From Streptomyces sp. man185 (GTDB lineage: Bacteria > Actinomycetota > Actinomycetes > Streptomycetales > Streptomycetaceae), in assembly GCA_002551355.1 (NCBI GenBank), contig NTHE01000036.1:16001-80000 (forward strand): DNA of 64,000 nt, given 5' to 3'. Both the position numbers and the translations under genes were made by a program. Below the pieces are notes generated by a model that did not search any database, was not told where the DNA came from, and was given only the letters and a program-made list of their open reading frames with translations. Shown in pieces: positions 42,157 through 49,783 of the stretch; position 1 is the first letter of the stretch, and the number at the start of each line of letters is the position of its first letter.

Positions 42157-43026
42157 ATGCCCGAAGGAGACACCGTCCTGCAGACCGCCACCCGGCTGCA
42201 CGATGCCCTGGCGGGGCGGGTGCTGACCCGGTCGGACCTGCGCGTCCCCCGTTTCGCCACCGCCGACCTCACCGGCCGGACCGTCCTGGACGTCACCGCG
42301 CGCGGCAAGCACCTGCTGACCCGGATCGAGGGCGGCCTGACCCTGCACAGCCACCTGCGGATGGACGGTGCCTGGCGGGTGTTCGCCCCGGGCGAGCGCT
42401 GGCGGGGCGGCCCGGGTCACCAGATCCGCGCGATCCTCGGCAACGCGGAGCACACCGCGGTCGGCTACCGGCTCCCCGTGCTGGAGCTGCTGCGCACCAG
42501 CGAGGAGGACCGGGCCGTGGGCCATCTGGGGCCTGACCTGCTCGGCCCGGACTGGGATCCCGGCCTCGCCGTGGACCGGCTGCTCGCCGCACCGGAGCGC
42601 CCTCTCGGCGAGGCCCTCCTGGACCAGCGCAATCTGGCGGGCATCGGCAACGTCTACAAGTGCGAGCTGTGCTTCCTGGCCCGCGTCACCCCCTGGCTCC
42701 CCGTGGGCGCCCTCGCCGACGGCGTACTCCCCCGGCTCGTCACTCTCGCGGAGCGCCTTCTGCACGCCAACCGCGACCGCCCCACCCGCACCACGACGAT
42801 CACCTCCGAACTCCGCACCCCACCGGGCCGGGGCCAAGGCCTCGGCCCGGCCCAGGACACCAGCAGGCCCCGGTCGCGCCCGTCCCACCGCGTACAGGAG
42901 CGGCTGTACGTCTACGGGCGAGCCCGTAGACCCTGTCTGCGCTGCGGCACCCCGATCCGACTCGCCGACCAGGACGACCGGCCCACCTACTGGTGCCCCG
43001 GCTGCCAATCAGGACCGACCCCCTAG
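42157..43026 (+). CDS. Fpg/Nei family DNA glycosylase (Nei2-type)
   Basis: 289 aa. The N-terminus MPEGDTV provides the Pro-2 nucleophile and Glu-3; the start is therefore certain. Landmarks: LTLHSHLRMDGAWR, the H2TH region LLDQRNLAGIGNVYKCELCF, and a C-terminal zinc finger (CLRCGTPIRL and YWCPGCQ, residues about 258-285). PEGDT, not PELPE, marks Nei-type enzymes acting on oxidised pyrimidines. A segment of about 30 residues before the zinc finger (GRGQGLGPAQDTSRPRSRPS) is extra. It is preceded by lhr and closely followed by an SDR gene with its own promoter. Confidence 0.94.
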   Translation: MPEGDTVLQTATRLHDALAGRVLTRSDLRVPRFATADLTGRTVLDVTARGKHLLTRIEGGLTLHSHLRMDGAWRVFAPGERWRGGPGHQIRAILGNAEHTAVGYRLPVLELLRTSEEDRAVGHLGPDLLGPDWDPGLAVDRLLAAPERPLGEALLDQRNLAGIGNVYKCELCFLARVTPWLPVGALADGVLPRLVTLAERLLHANRDRPTRTTTITSELRTPPGRGQGLGPAQDTSRPRSRPSHRVQERLYVYGRARRPCLRCGTPIRLADQDDRPTYWCPGCQSGPTP

Positions 43027-43056
43027 TTGACGACCCGTCAGATATGGTCGTACGGT
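43027..43056 (+). promoter_or_regulatory. Promoter of the leaderless SDR gene
   Basis: TTGACG (43027-43032), 18-bp spacer, TACGGT (43051-43056), then six bases to ATG 43063. Transcription would start at or next to the ATG, and there is no ribosome site. The -35 begins on the base after the glycosylase stop codon. Confidence 0.6.
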
Positions 43057-43062
43057 CCCGTC

Positions 43063-43827
43063 ATGCCTCTCTCCGCGTACGACCTCACGGGCCGCGCCGC
43101 GTTCGTCACGGGTGCGGCGAGCGGCATCGGGCGGGCGAGCGCCCTGCTGCTCGCGGAGGCCGGGGCCGTGGTGCACTGCGCGGACCGCGACGAGACGGGC
43201 CTGCGCCGGACCTACGACCTGATCGCCGACGCAGGCGGCGGCGCCCGGACCCATCCCCTCGACGTCACCGACCGCGGCCAGGTCCGTGCGGCCGTCGGTG
43301 CGGCGGGACATCTCGACATCCTGGTCGCCGCGGCAGGGATCATGCACACCAGCAGCGTGCTGGAGACCGCGGACGAGGATCTGGACCGCGTGCTGGCGGC
43401 CAATTTCAAGGGAGTGCTGTACGCCTGCCAGGAAGTGGCCCGCTCCATGACCGCCCGCTCCGCCCCCGGCTCACTGATCACGATGGCCTCGGGCGCCGTG
43501 GACTCCGCGAGTGCGGGCCTGCTCTGCTACAGCGTCGCGAAGGCCGCCGTGGTGCAGCTCACCAAGACGCTGGCCACGGAGCTGGGCCCCCACGCCATAC
43601 GGGTGAACGCCGTCGCGCCCGGCTGGATCCGTACGCCGATGACCGACCGGCACGATGCCGCGGGGCAGCACCGGGCGGAGGCGACGATGGCCCGGACCTC
43701 CCCGCTGGGCCGGGTCGGCGAACCCGAGGACGTCGCTCATACCGTGCTGCACCTGGCGTCGGACGCCTCGGCCTTCATGACCGGTCAGATCCTCCGGCCG
43801 AACGGCGGCGTCGCCATGCCCTGGTGA
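43063..43827 (+). CDS. SDR family oxidoreductase (FabG-like)
   Basis: 254 aa classical SDR. TGxxxGxG as VTGAASGIGRASALLLAEAG; NAAG-like AAAGIMHTSS; catalytic Ser in SLITMASGAVDSAS, Tyr and Lys in CYSVAKAAVVQLTK; C-terminal NGGVAMPW. Asp in CADRDETG after the second strand favours NAD(H). The start ATG 43063 is supported by a promoter giving a leaderless mRNA and by the usual N-terminal distance to the first strand. The substrate cannot be told. Its last 53 bases overlap the convergent small membrane protein gene. Confidence 0.92.
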   Translation: MPLSAYDLTGRAAFVTGAASGIGRASALLLAEAGAVVHCADRDETGLRRTYDLIADAGGGARTHPLDVTDRGQVRAAVGAAGHLDILVAAAGIMHTSSVLETADEDLDRVLAANFKGVLYACQEVARSMTARSAPGSLITMASGAVDSASAGLLCYSVAKAAVVQLTKTLATELGPHAIRVNAVAPGWIRTPMTDRHDAAGQHRAEATMARTSPLGRVGEPEDVAHTVLHLASDASAFMTGQILRPNGGVAMPW

Positions 43828-44053
43828 GCCGCCCGCCGGAACCTGTCCACCGCCTCGACAAGGGGCCCGACCCGCCCGACGCCCCCAACGGCACGCCCGA
43901 CGCGACATGGACCGGCAGCAGGCTGAGCCCCCAGCCACCCGCCGCCACCGCCCCCTCCACCAGCCCCGCCTGTTCCGGACGCAGCACCAGCCGGAGCACC
44001 GCCCACCACCACAGCCCGCCGAGGACCAGCGCCGGCACCCGTCGCCGTTTCAT
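43775..44053 (-). CDS. Small Arg-rich membrane protein, unknown
   Basis: 92 aa from ATG 44053, which has a textbook AGGAGG five bases ahead; this is the main support. N-terminus MKRRRVPALVLGGLWWWAV places basic residues before a hydrophobic segment of about 17 residues, followed by VEGAVAAGGWGLSLLPVHVA, a second possible membrane segment, and a basic tail. No family is recognised. The 3' end overlaps the convergent SDR gene by 53 bases. It is perhaps a real small protein, but the tail may be partly a reading of the opposite strand. Confidence 0.5.
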   Translation of the reverse strand: MKRRRVPALVLGGLWWWAVLRLVLRPEQAGLVEGAVAAGGWGLSLLPVHVASGVPLGASGGSGPLSRRWTGSGGRLTRAWRRRRSAGGSDRS

Positions 44054-44147
44054 CGCTGCCTCCTGCGGCCGAGGTCCTTTCCGGCAGTTTCCCCTGGCAG
44101 CGGCAGTGATGCATCCAGAACGTCCGACCGAAGGGCCACCCACACAG

Positions 44148-44178
44148 GAGCGCCCCCGCCGAAACGGCGGGGGCGCTC
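44148..44178. terminator. Terminator after the CsbD gene
   Basis: 14-bp perfect stem GAGCGCCCCCGCCG / CGGCGGGGGCGCTC with an AAA loop, 36 nt after the CsbD stop on the minus strand. Confidence 0.82.
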
Positions 44179-44214
44179 GAACTCTCTAAGCGGTGGCTCC
44201 GAGAGCCGCGGTGA

Positions 44215-44406
44215 CTACTTCTCGTCGTCCGGGGCGAGGGAGTCCTTGACGCCCTTGGCACGCTCGCCGACCCCGTCGGCCGCGTCCTTGGCTCCACCCT
44301 TGGCCTGATCGGCCTTGCCCTCGGCCTCTTTGCGGCGGTCGCCGGTCAGCTTGCCGACGGCTTCCTTGCCCTTGCCCTTCAGCTTGTCCATGGCTCCGTC
44401 GCTCAT
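44215..44406 (-). CDS. CsbD family stress protein
   Basis: 63 aa. ATG 44406 with AAGGAG seven bases ahead. CsbD pattern: MDKLKGKGKEAVGKLTGD, then KKADQAKGGAKDAADGV-like repeats of K, A, G and D. Small, highly charged and unstructured-looking; in Bacillus csbD is part of the general stress regulon. It lies 56 nt downstream of dps on the same strand, so the two may be co-expressed in stationary phase or stress. Confidence 0.9.
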   Translation of the reverse strand: MSDGAMDKLKGKGKEAVGKLTGDRRKEAEGKADQAKGGAKDAADGVGERAKGVKDSLAPDDEK

Positions 44407-44462
44407 GATGTCGCTCCTTCGCTGTTCAGCCGTGTCGCGGTCGCCGGTCGGTCGTGCGCCGG

Positions 44463-44933
44463 TCAGGCACTTTCCGCCTGGAACATCCAGGCGTGCTTCT
44501 CGAGTTCTGCCGTCAGCGCGATCAGCAGGTCCTGGGTGACCGGGTCCGGCTCGTCGGTCGCCTCGATGCGTTCCCGCATCCGTCCGGTGACCACGCCCAG
44601 CGCGTCCACCAGGATCTTCACCGCGTCGGTGTCCTTGATCCAGCCCTCGGGCACGGAAGCGATGGCCGTTTCCTTGGCCACGGTGCCCGAGCGCCCGTCC
44701 GGGTTGACCCCGACCGCCGAGGCACGCTCGGCCACCGTGTCGGAGTGCTGCCGGGCCGTGACGACGACGTCGTCGAGCTGAAGGTGCACGGAGCGGAAGC
44801 GCGGACCGACCACGTTCCAATGGACCTGCTTGGCCACCAGGGAGAGATCGACGAGGTCGACCAGAGCGCCTTGGAGCGCTGTTCCCACGACCTTGAGGTC
44901 GCCCTCGGACAACGTGCTCTTGACCACAGACAT
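44463..44933 (-). CDS. Dps family ferritin-like protein
   Basis: 156 aa from ATG 44933 (GGGAG nine bases ahead). Dodecameric ferritin-like family that oxidises and stores iron and binds DNA. Ferroxidase motif KQVHWNVVGPRFRSVHLQLDD (His near residue 37, Asp in the following helix) with the matching helix further on (AERASAVGVNPDG). The short N-terminal tail is weakly basic. Streptomyces have several Dps proteins; which one cannot be told, so no symbol is given. Confidence 0.92.
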   Translation of the reverse strand: MSVVKSTLSEGDLKVVGTALQGALVDLVDLSLVAKQVHWNVVGPRFRSVHLQLDDVVVTARQHSDTVAERASAVGVNPDGRSGTVAKETAIASVPEGWIKDTDAVKILVDALGVVTGRMRERIEATDEPDPVTQDLLIALTAELEKHAWMFQAESA

Positions 44934-45104
44934 GTGCGCTACTCCCATCCGTCAGCCGCTTCACTGACCGTCTCGGTGCATCACCCACGATGTCACATAT
45001 GAAGCAAAACGGTCATGTGGGCCTCGTCCTCCTTGTGCCCGCTCCGCGAAAGCCCACACACCCATGGCTGACAGATCACACCGGAATCCCCGGCCCCACG
45101 CAGA

Positions 45105-45139
45105 AGTCCCGGCCGACCCCCGTGGGGCCGACCGGGACT
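45105..45139 (-). terminator. Hairpin terminator after clgR
   Basis: 16-bp stem with two mismatches (45105-45120 against 45124-45139; AGTCCCGG outer arm) and a 3-nt loop, 27 nt after the clgR stop on the minus strand. Confidence 0.65.
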
Positions 45140-45165
45140 CCGGTCGAGCAACTGTGCCGCGTGGA

Positions 45166-45549
45166 TCAGGCGGCGACGACGTCCACCGCTTCCGCGGGCG
45201 CCTTGATGGTCACCCGTCCCGACGGCACACCTGCGACCGAAGAGACGGAGACGGAATTGAGCATGGGACGAACCGGTACAGGGACCGGATCACTGGCAGC
45301 TGCCGACTCGGCCAGCTCCGCGAGCGAGAGCTCGTCGCTCACCTCTCGCATGAGCTCGGACATCCGTACGTCAAGCGCGTCGCAAATCGCGGAGAGCAGC
45401 TCGGAGGATGCCTCCTTCTGCCCCCGCTCCACCTCGGACAGATAACCGAGCGAGACCCGGGCGGACGAGGAGACTTCGCGCAGAGTACGGCCTTGGCGCT
45501 GGCGCTGCCGACGCAGCACGTCACCCAGCAGGCGACGGAGCAGAATCAT
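45166..45549 (-). CDS. clgR: XRE-type activator ClgR
   Basis: 127 aa from ATG 45549 (MILLRRLLGDVLRRQRQRQG; GGAGGGAG upstream). HTH of the XRE type at about 8-62 (TLREVSSSARVSLGYLSEVE). In Streptomyces ClgR activates clpP1P2 and other protease genes and is itself degraded by ClpP. The C-terminus ends VDVVAA, an Ala-Ala end of the kind used as a ClpP degron. The gene lies behind cinA, the usual actinobacterial order pgsA-cinA-clgR. The middle (about 80-100) is an Ala/Ser/Pro linker. Confidence 0.9.
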   Translation of the reverse strand: MILLRRLLGDVLRRQRQRQGRTLREVSSSARVSLGYLSEVERGQKEASSELLSAICDALDVRMSELMREVSDELSLAELAESAAASDPVPVPVRPMLNSVSVSSVAGVPSGRVTIKAPAEAVDVVAA

Positions 45550-45658
45550 CGGTGGCTCCCTCCTCGGACCGCGTAGCCGCATCCTTCACGCCCTACCGTA
45601 CCGCCTTGTGCTGCGGCCGTGCGGGGAGCGATGTCGTGTTCACTCAGGGCTGCAAACA

Positions 45659-46168
45659 TCAATTCCCCCCGTGTTGTTCCGTATCCTGTGCCCGCACATT
45701 CCCGCCGAGTTCGCTCGCGAGCAGTTCGAGGACGCTTCGCACACTCTCACTACGGATATCCGCCCTCTCACCATTCAACCGCAGAGCCGTCACTTTCTCG
45801 ACGCCGGAGGGCCCGGCCACGGCCACGTAGACCGTGCCGACGGGCTGCCCGTCCTGCGGTTCCGGCCCCGCGACCCCCGTGGTGGAAACGCCCCAGTCCG
45901 CTTCGAGAACCCGCCGCACACCGGCCGCCATCTGCAGCGCGACGTCGGTGTTCACCGCGCCGCGCTCCTCCAGAAGGGTCGCGTCGACGCCCAGGACGTC
46001 CCGCTTCAGGGACGTGGCGTACGCCGTCACCGATCCCCGGAAGGATTGGGAAGCACCGGGCACGGAGGTCAGATCGGCGGCGACCAGGCCGCCCGTCAGC
46101 GATTCGGCGACGGCGAGCGTCTCGCCCCGCGCTCCGAGAAGCCGGAGCACCCGGGCGGCGGCTGTCAC
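45659..46168 (-). CDS. cinA: CinA C-terminal domain protein (nicotinamide-nucleotide amidase)
   Basis: 169 aa, only the PncC-like amidase domain; the N-terminal MoCF/ADP-ribose pyrophosphatase domain of long CinA is absent, as is normal in Streptomyces. Motifs: TLAVAESLTGGLVAADLT with the catalytic Ser, FRGSVTAYATSLKRDVLGV, and STTGVAGPEPQDGQPVGTVY. Deamidates nicotinamide mononucleotide. GTG start at 46168 overlaps the pgsA stop by four bases (GTGA). Confidence 0.93.
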   Translation of the reverse strand: MTAAARVLRLLGARGETLAVAESLTGGLVAADLTSVPGASQSFRGSVTAYATSLKRDVLGVDATLLEERGAVNTDVALQMAAGVRRVLEADWGVSTTGVAGPEPQDGQPVGTVYVAVAGPSGVEKVTALRLNGERADIRSESVRSVLELLASELGGNVRAQDTEQHGGN

Positions 46169-47028
46169 CGCTCGGCCTCCGCGGCGTCGCGCGCCTCGGC
46201 AGCGCCGTGTACGTCCGTCACGCCGGGCCGTACATCCGTCCCAACGGGCGGTACGTCCGTCACACCGGCCACAGCGCCCACAGGAGACCCGACCCCGGCG
46301 GCCGGTCCGGCGCCGACGGCGGTAGTGCCCGCGGAGTCCTGAAGGGCCTCCGTGGCCTCCGCCGCCCGTTCGGTCGCGGCGGCGCGCTCCGCGGCGAGAC
46401 CCATGCGACGCAGGACGACGGCCTGGCGTACGTAATCGAGTCCGGTGACGACCGTCAGCACGACGGCGACCATCATCATCCAGAAGCGCAAGGTCGCCAG
46501 GGGGCCGGTGAGCACCAGGACGTACATCCCGGCCGCGGTCCCCTGCGCGAGCGTCTTCAGCTTGCCGCCCCGGCTGGCCGGGATCACCGCATGGCGGATC
46601 ACCCAGAACCTCATCAGCGTGATGCCCAGCTCTCGCGCGATGATCACGCCGGTGATCCACCACGGCAGATCACCCAGGACGGAGAGCGAGACCAGCGCCG
46701 CGCCCATGATCGCTTTGTCGGCGATCGGGTCGGCGATCTTCCCGAAGTCCGTGACCAGGTTGTAGGCCCGTGCCAGATGACCGTCGAACAGGTCGGTGAT
46801 CATGGCGATGGCGAAGGCCGCCCAGGCGAAGGCGCGCCAGACCGGATCGTATCCGCCGTCGTGGAACAGCAGCAGGACGAAGCCGGGCACGAGCAGCAGC
46901 CGCACCATGGTCAGGATGTTGGCGATGTTCCACAGGCTGGCCTGGTTGACGGCCGCAGTGCCCAGCCTGCCGCCGCGGACCGGCTTCGCGCCGGAGCCGC
47001 CTGCCGCGGATGCCGGGACTCCCGTCAT
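46165..47028 (-). CDS. pgsA: Phosphatidylglycerophosphate synthase family protein PgsA
   Basis: 287 aa CDP-alcohol phosphatidyltransferase: joins CDP-diacylglycerol and glycerol-3-phosphate. The metal motif DGxxARx8Gx3Dx3D is complete (DGHLARAY, then FGKIADPIADK) at about residues 80-105. Membrane segments start at about 36. The usual length is 180-200; here the last 75 residues are an Ala/Thr/Val tail with repeats (GVTDVPPV, GTDVRPGVTDVHG). It overlaps rimO by four bases (ATGA) and cinA by four bases (GTGA). Confidence 0.93.
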   Translation of the reverse strand: MTGVPASAAGGSGAKPVRGGRLGTAAVNQASLWNIANILTMVRLLLVPGFVLLLFHDGGYDPVWRAFAWAAFAIAMITDLFDGHLARAYNLVTDFGKIADPIADKAIMGAALVSLSVLGDLPWWITGVIIARELGITLMRFWVIRHAVIPASRGGKLKTLAQGTAAGMYVLVLTGPLATLRFWMMMVAVVLTVVTGLDYVRQAVVLRRMGLAAERAAATERAAEATEALQDSAGTTAVGAGPAAGVGSPVGAVAGVTDVPPVGTDVRPGVTDVHGAAEARDAAEAER

Positions 47029-48506
47029 CTGGCTACCTCCGCAAGCTCGTGGTGTTCGGCCACCAGGTCGACGCCCTCGGTGCCCACTGCCTTTGCCTCG
47101 ACCATACGGCCCGGCACGAGTCCCTCGCGTGTGGTGAAGACCACCTGGCCATCCGTTTCGGGAGCCTGGTGGGCCGCGCGCCCGATCGCGACCTCGCCGT
47201 CGTCCTCCGACTCCACGGACTCCACGAGCACCTGGAGGGTCTCGCCGACGCGCTCCTCGGCCCGCTGCGAGGTCAGCTCCTCGGCCAGCTGGGAGATGTG
47301 GGCCAGGCGCTCCGCGATGACGTCGGCGTCCAGCTTGTTCTCGTAGCCGACCGCCTCGGTGCCCTCCTCGTCGGAGTAGCCGAAGACGCCGATCGCGTCG
47401 AGGCGGGCGCCGGTGAGGAAGCGTTCCAGCTCGGCGAGGTCCGCCTCGGTCTCGCCGGGGAAGCCGACGATGAAGTTGGAGCGGGCGCCGGCCTCGGGGG
47501 CCTTGCTCCGGATGGTGTCCAAAAGCTCCAGGAAGCGGTCGGTGTCGCCGAAGCGGCGCATCGTGCGCAGCACGCTCGGGGAGGAGTGCTGGAAGGAGAG
47601 GTCGAAGTACGGGGCGACCTTCGGCGTCGAGGTGAGGACGTCGATGAGGCCGGGGCGCATCTCGGCGGGCTGGAGGTAGCTGACCCGGATCCGCTCGATG
47701 CCGTCCACGTCGGCCAGCTCGGGCAGCAGGGTCTCCAGGAGGCGGATGTCGCCGAGGTCCTTGCCGTAGGAGGTGTTGTTCTCGGAGACGAGCATGACCT
47801 CCTTGACGCCCTGCTCGGCCAGCCAGCGGGTCTCCTGGAGCACGTCCGAGGGACGCCGCGAGATGAACGAGCCGCGGAAGGAGGGGATGGCGCAGAACGA
47901 GCAGCGGCGGTCGCAGCCGGAGGCGAGCTTCACCGAGGCGACGGGGCTGGTGCCGAGCCGGCGGCGCAGCGGTGCCCGCGGTCCGGAGACCGGAGCGACT
48001 CCTTCGGGAAGGTCCTCCGGCGCCGGGGCGGGCGTCTCCTGGGCGTGGCCGGGCAGCGCCACGGCGGCGTCCTGCCGCTCGGCGGGGCTGATCGGCAGCA
48101 GCTTGCGGCGGTCGCGAGGGGTGTGCGAGGCGTGGATGCCGCCGTTGAGAATGGTCTGGAGCCGGTCGGAGATGTCGGCGTAGTCATCGAATCCGAGGAC
48201 GCCGTCCGCCTCCGGCAGGGCCTCGGCGAGGTCCTTGCCGTAGCGCTCGGCCATGCAGCCGACGGCGACGACGGCCTGGGTGCGGCCGTGGTCCTTCAGA
48301 TCGTTGGCTTCGAGCAGGGCGTCGACGGAGTCCTTCTTGGCGGCTTCGACGAACCCACAGGTGTTGACGACTGCGACATCCGCGTCGGAGGCATCCTCGA
48401 CGAGGTCCCAGCCGTCCGCTGCCAAGCGGCCTGCAAGCTCCTCCGAGTCCACCTCGTTACGGGCGCAGCCAAGAGTGACAAGGGCGACGGTACGGCGTTC
48501 GGGCAT
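47025..48506 (-). CDS. rimO: Ribosomal protein S12 methylthiotransferase RimO
   Basis: 493 aa radical-SAM enzyme that adds a methylthio group to an Asp of S12. UPF0004 domain with cysteines (LVTLGCARNEVDSEELAGRL and VNTCGFVEAAKKDS), radical-SAM GCDRRCSFCAIPSFRGSF near residue 200, and a C-terminal TRAM domain. An extra Pro/Ala linker of about 40 residues precedes the SAM motif. It is a paralogue of miaB in this window. Overlaps pgsA; a strong hairpin (48608-48642) separates it from rodZ. Confidence 0.96.
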   Translation of the reverse strand: MPERRTVALVTLGCARNEVDSEELAGRLAADGWDLVEDASDADVAVVNTCGFVEAAKKDSVDALLEANDLKDHGRTQAVVAVGCMAERYGKDLAEALPEADGVLGFDDYADISDRLQTILNGGIHASHTPRDRRKLLPISPAERQDAAVALPGHAQETPAPAPEDLPEGVAPVSGPRAPLRRRLGTSPVASVKLASGCDRRCSFCAIPSFRGSFISRRPSDVLQETRWLAEQGVKEVMLVSENNTSYGKDLGDIRLLETLLPELADVDGIERIRVSYLQPAEMRPGLIDVLTSTPKVAPYFDLSFQHSSPSVLRTMRRFGDTDRFLELLDTIRSKAPEAGARSNFIVGFPGETEADLAELERFLTGARLDAIGVFGYSDEEGTEAVGYENKLDADVIAERLAHISQLAEELTSQRAEERVGETLQVLVESVESEDDGEVAIGRAAHQAPETDGQVVFTTREGLVPGRMVEAKAVGTEGVDLVAEHHELAEVAR

Positions 48507-48607
48507 GGACTCAAGACTACTTTGTCCCGGCGACCGCCCTGCCGTGCAGGGTTGCCTGCCCCCGCCGCTGTCACTCCCCGTAGCAGACGGACAGGGCGGG
48601 AGAACGC

Positions 48608-48642
48608 CGACGGGCGCCCGGCGCGAGGCCGGACGCCCGTCG
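48608..48642 (-). terminator. Terminator between rodZ and rimO
   Basis: CGACGGGCG / CGCCCGTCG outer stem of 9 bp, inner stem CCGGC / GCCGG around GCGAG. It lies 20 nt after the rodZ stop on the minus strand. Confidence 0.75.
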
Positions 48643-48662
48643 AAGGGGTGGGAGGCGCAGGT

Positions 48663-49463
48663 TCAGCCGGCCTCGGGGTCACCCTTGGTGTACGTGAGCC
48701 GCTCGACCTGGCCCGGCTCGAAGCGGTCCTGCAGCTTCTTGCCGTTGACGAAGAGCTCGATCACCCCGGCGTTGCCGAGGACGAGGTCGATGCGCTCCTC
48801 GTCCTGGAAGGTCTTGGACTCACCTTCGAGCAGCAGCCCGTCGAAGAGCATCCGGCCGTTGTGGTCCTTGACGGAGATCCAGCTCTCGTCCCGGCTCACG
48901 CCGATCTTCACCGTCACCTTGTCCCGGGGGGCGGCGGCGATGGCGCTCTCGGAGGGGACGGGCTTGGGGTCGGAGGGCTTGGGGGCGGTGGGCTTGGCCG
49001 CGGTCTTGTCGGGCTTGGAGCCCTCCGCGATCTGCGCGGTGCTGGAGGGTTCGTCCTCACCGCTGAAGAGCGTGAAGCCGACGAAGCCGATGACGGCGAC
49101 GATGGCCGCGACCATGGCGGCGGTCCAGTTGGGCCGCCGGGGTTCGGAACGGATGCGTTCCGCTTCGAACAGCGGTGCCGCGGGGGTCGGGGCGGGACGG
49201 CCGCCGTGATCGGCGTCGTACTCCTCGACCAGCGGTTCCGGATCGATGCCGACGGCACGGGCGAACGTGCGGATGTGGCCGCGGGCGTAGACGTCGCCGC
49301 CGCAGCGGGAGAAGTCGTCCTGCTCGATCGCGTGCACGATGGGGATGCGCACCCGGGTGGAGCTGCTGACTTCCTCGACCGTCAGACCTGCGGCGATACG
49401 AGCCTGCTGAAGGGCACGACCGATCGAAGGCCGGTCGTCTTCGGGGGAGTTGCCGATGGACAC
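48663..49463 (-). CDS. RodZ-like HTH membrane protein
   Basis: 266 aa. Cytoplasmic helix-turn-helix domain (about 12-85; ALQQARIAAGLTVEEVSSST), Pro/Glu linker, one membrane segment (about 113-133, AAMVAAIVAVIGFVGFTLF), a Lys/Pro-rich extracellular linker, and a C-terminal DUF4115-type domain (WISVKDHNGRMLFDGLLLEG). This is the RodZ architecture: cell-shape/peptidoglycan synthesis scaffold linking MreB and the wall. GTG start, AAAGG ahead. It stands between ftsK and rimO as in other Streptomyces. Confidence 0.87.
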   Translation of the reverse strand: MSIGNSPEDDRPSIGRALQQARIAAGLTVEEVSSSTRVRIPIVHAIEQDDFSRCGGDVYARGHIRTFARAVGIDPEPLVEEYDADHGGRPAPTPAAPLFEAERIRSEPRRPNWTAAMVAAIVAVIGFVGFTLFSGEDEPSSTAQIAEGSKPDKTAAKPTAPKPSDPKPVPSESAIAAAPRDKVTVKIGVSRDESWISVKDHNGRMLFDGLLLEGESKTFQDEERIDLVLGNAGVIELFVNGKKLQDRFEPGQVERLTYTKGDPEAG

Positions 49464-49783
49464 GGGGGCGCCTTTCGAGCGTGAGCCACCTGCTGGATGT
49501 TCAGTCTAGGGGGGGTACGAAAGGGTGGGGCAACCGGGAGGGACGACTTTGTACGCCATCGGGTTCGCCGGACGGCCCCGCCTCCGGCTCCGGGGTGGAG
49601 CGGGGGCGGAGCGCAGCCCCGATCGAGGACTGGGCAACCTGTAGTGGGCCGAACGGGGTGGGGACAAGGGTGAGGTGACGACGGAGCAAGCTGCGGGGAG
49701 GAGCACGGTTCCGTCCCTCCCTTCAACTGGACGTACGACCGTACGAAACGGTTGCCCACAAAACCTTTACGGAGCGACTTCCG
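49464..49783. other. Intergenic region ftsK-rodZ
   Basis: 320 bp between the ftsK stop and the rodZ start, both minus. It holds a run of GC-rich imperfect inverted repeats (about 49570-49625), an interrupted palindrome CGTACGACCGTACG near 49731-49744, and a 10-bp direct repeat TTACGGAGCG at 49767 and at 49784, the second copy being the ftsK stop. A TAGACT -10 lies near 49501-49506 on the minus strand ahead of rodZ. No open frame of coding character. Confidence 0.5.

Noticed and set aside
45708..45724. GTTCGCTCGCGAGC as a possible ClgR operator
   Set aside because: It lies inside the cinA coding region and does not fit known ClgR operators well.
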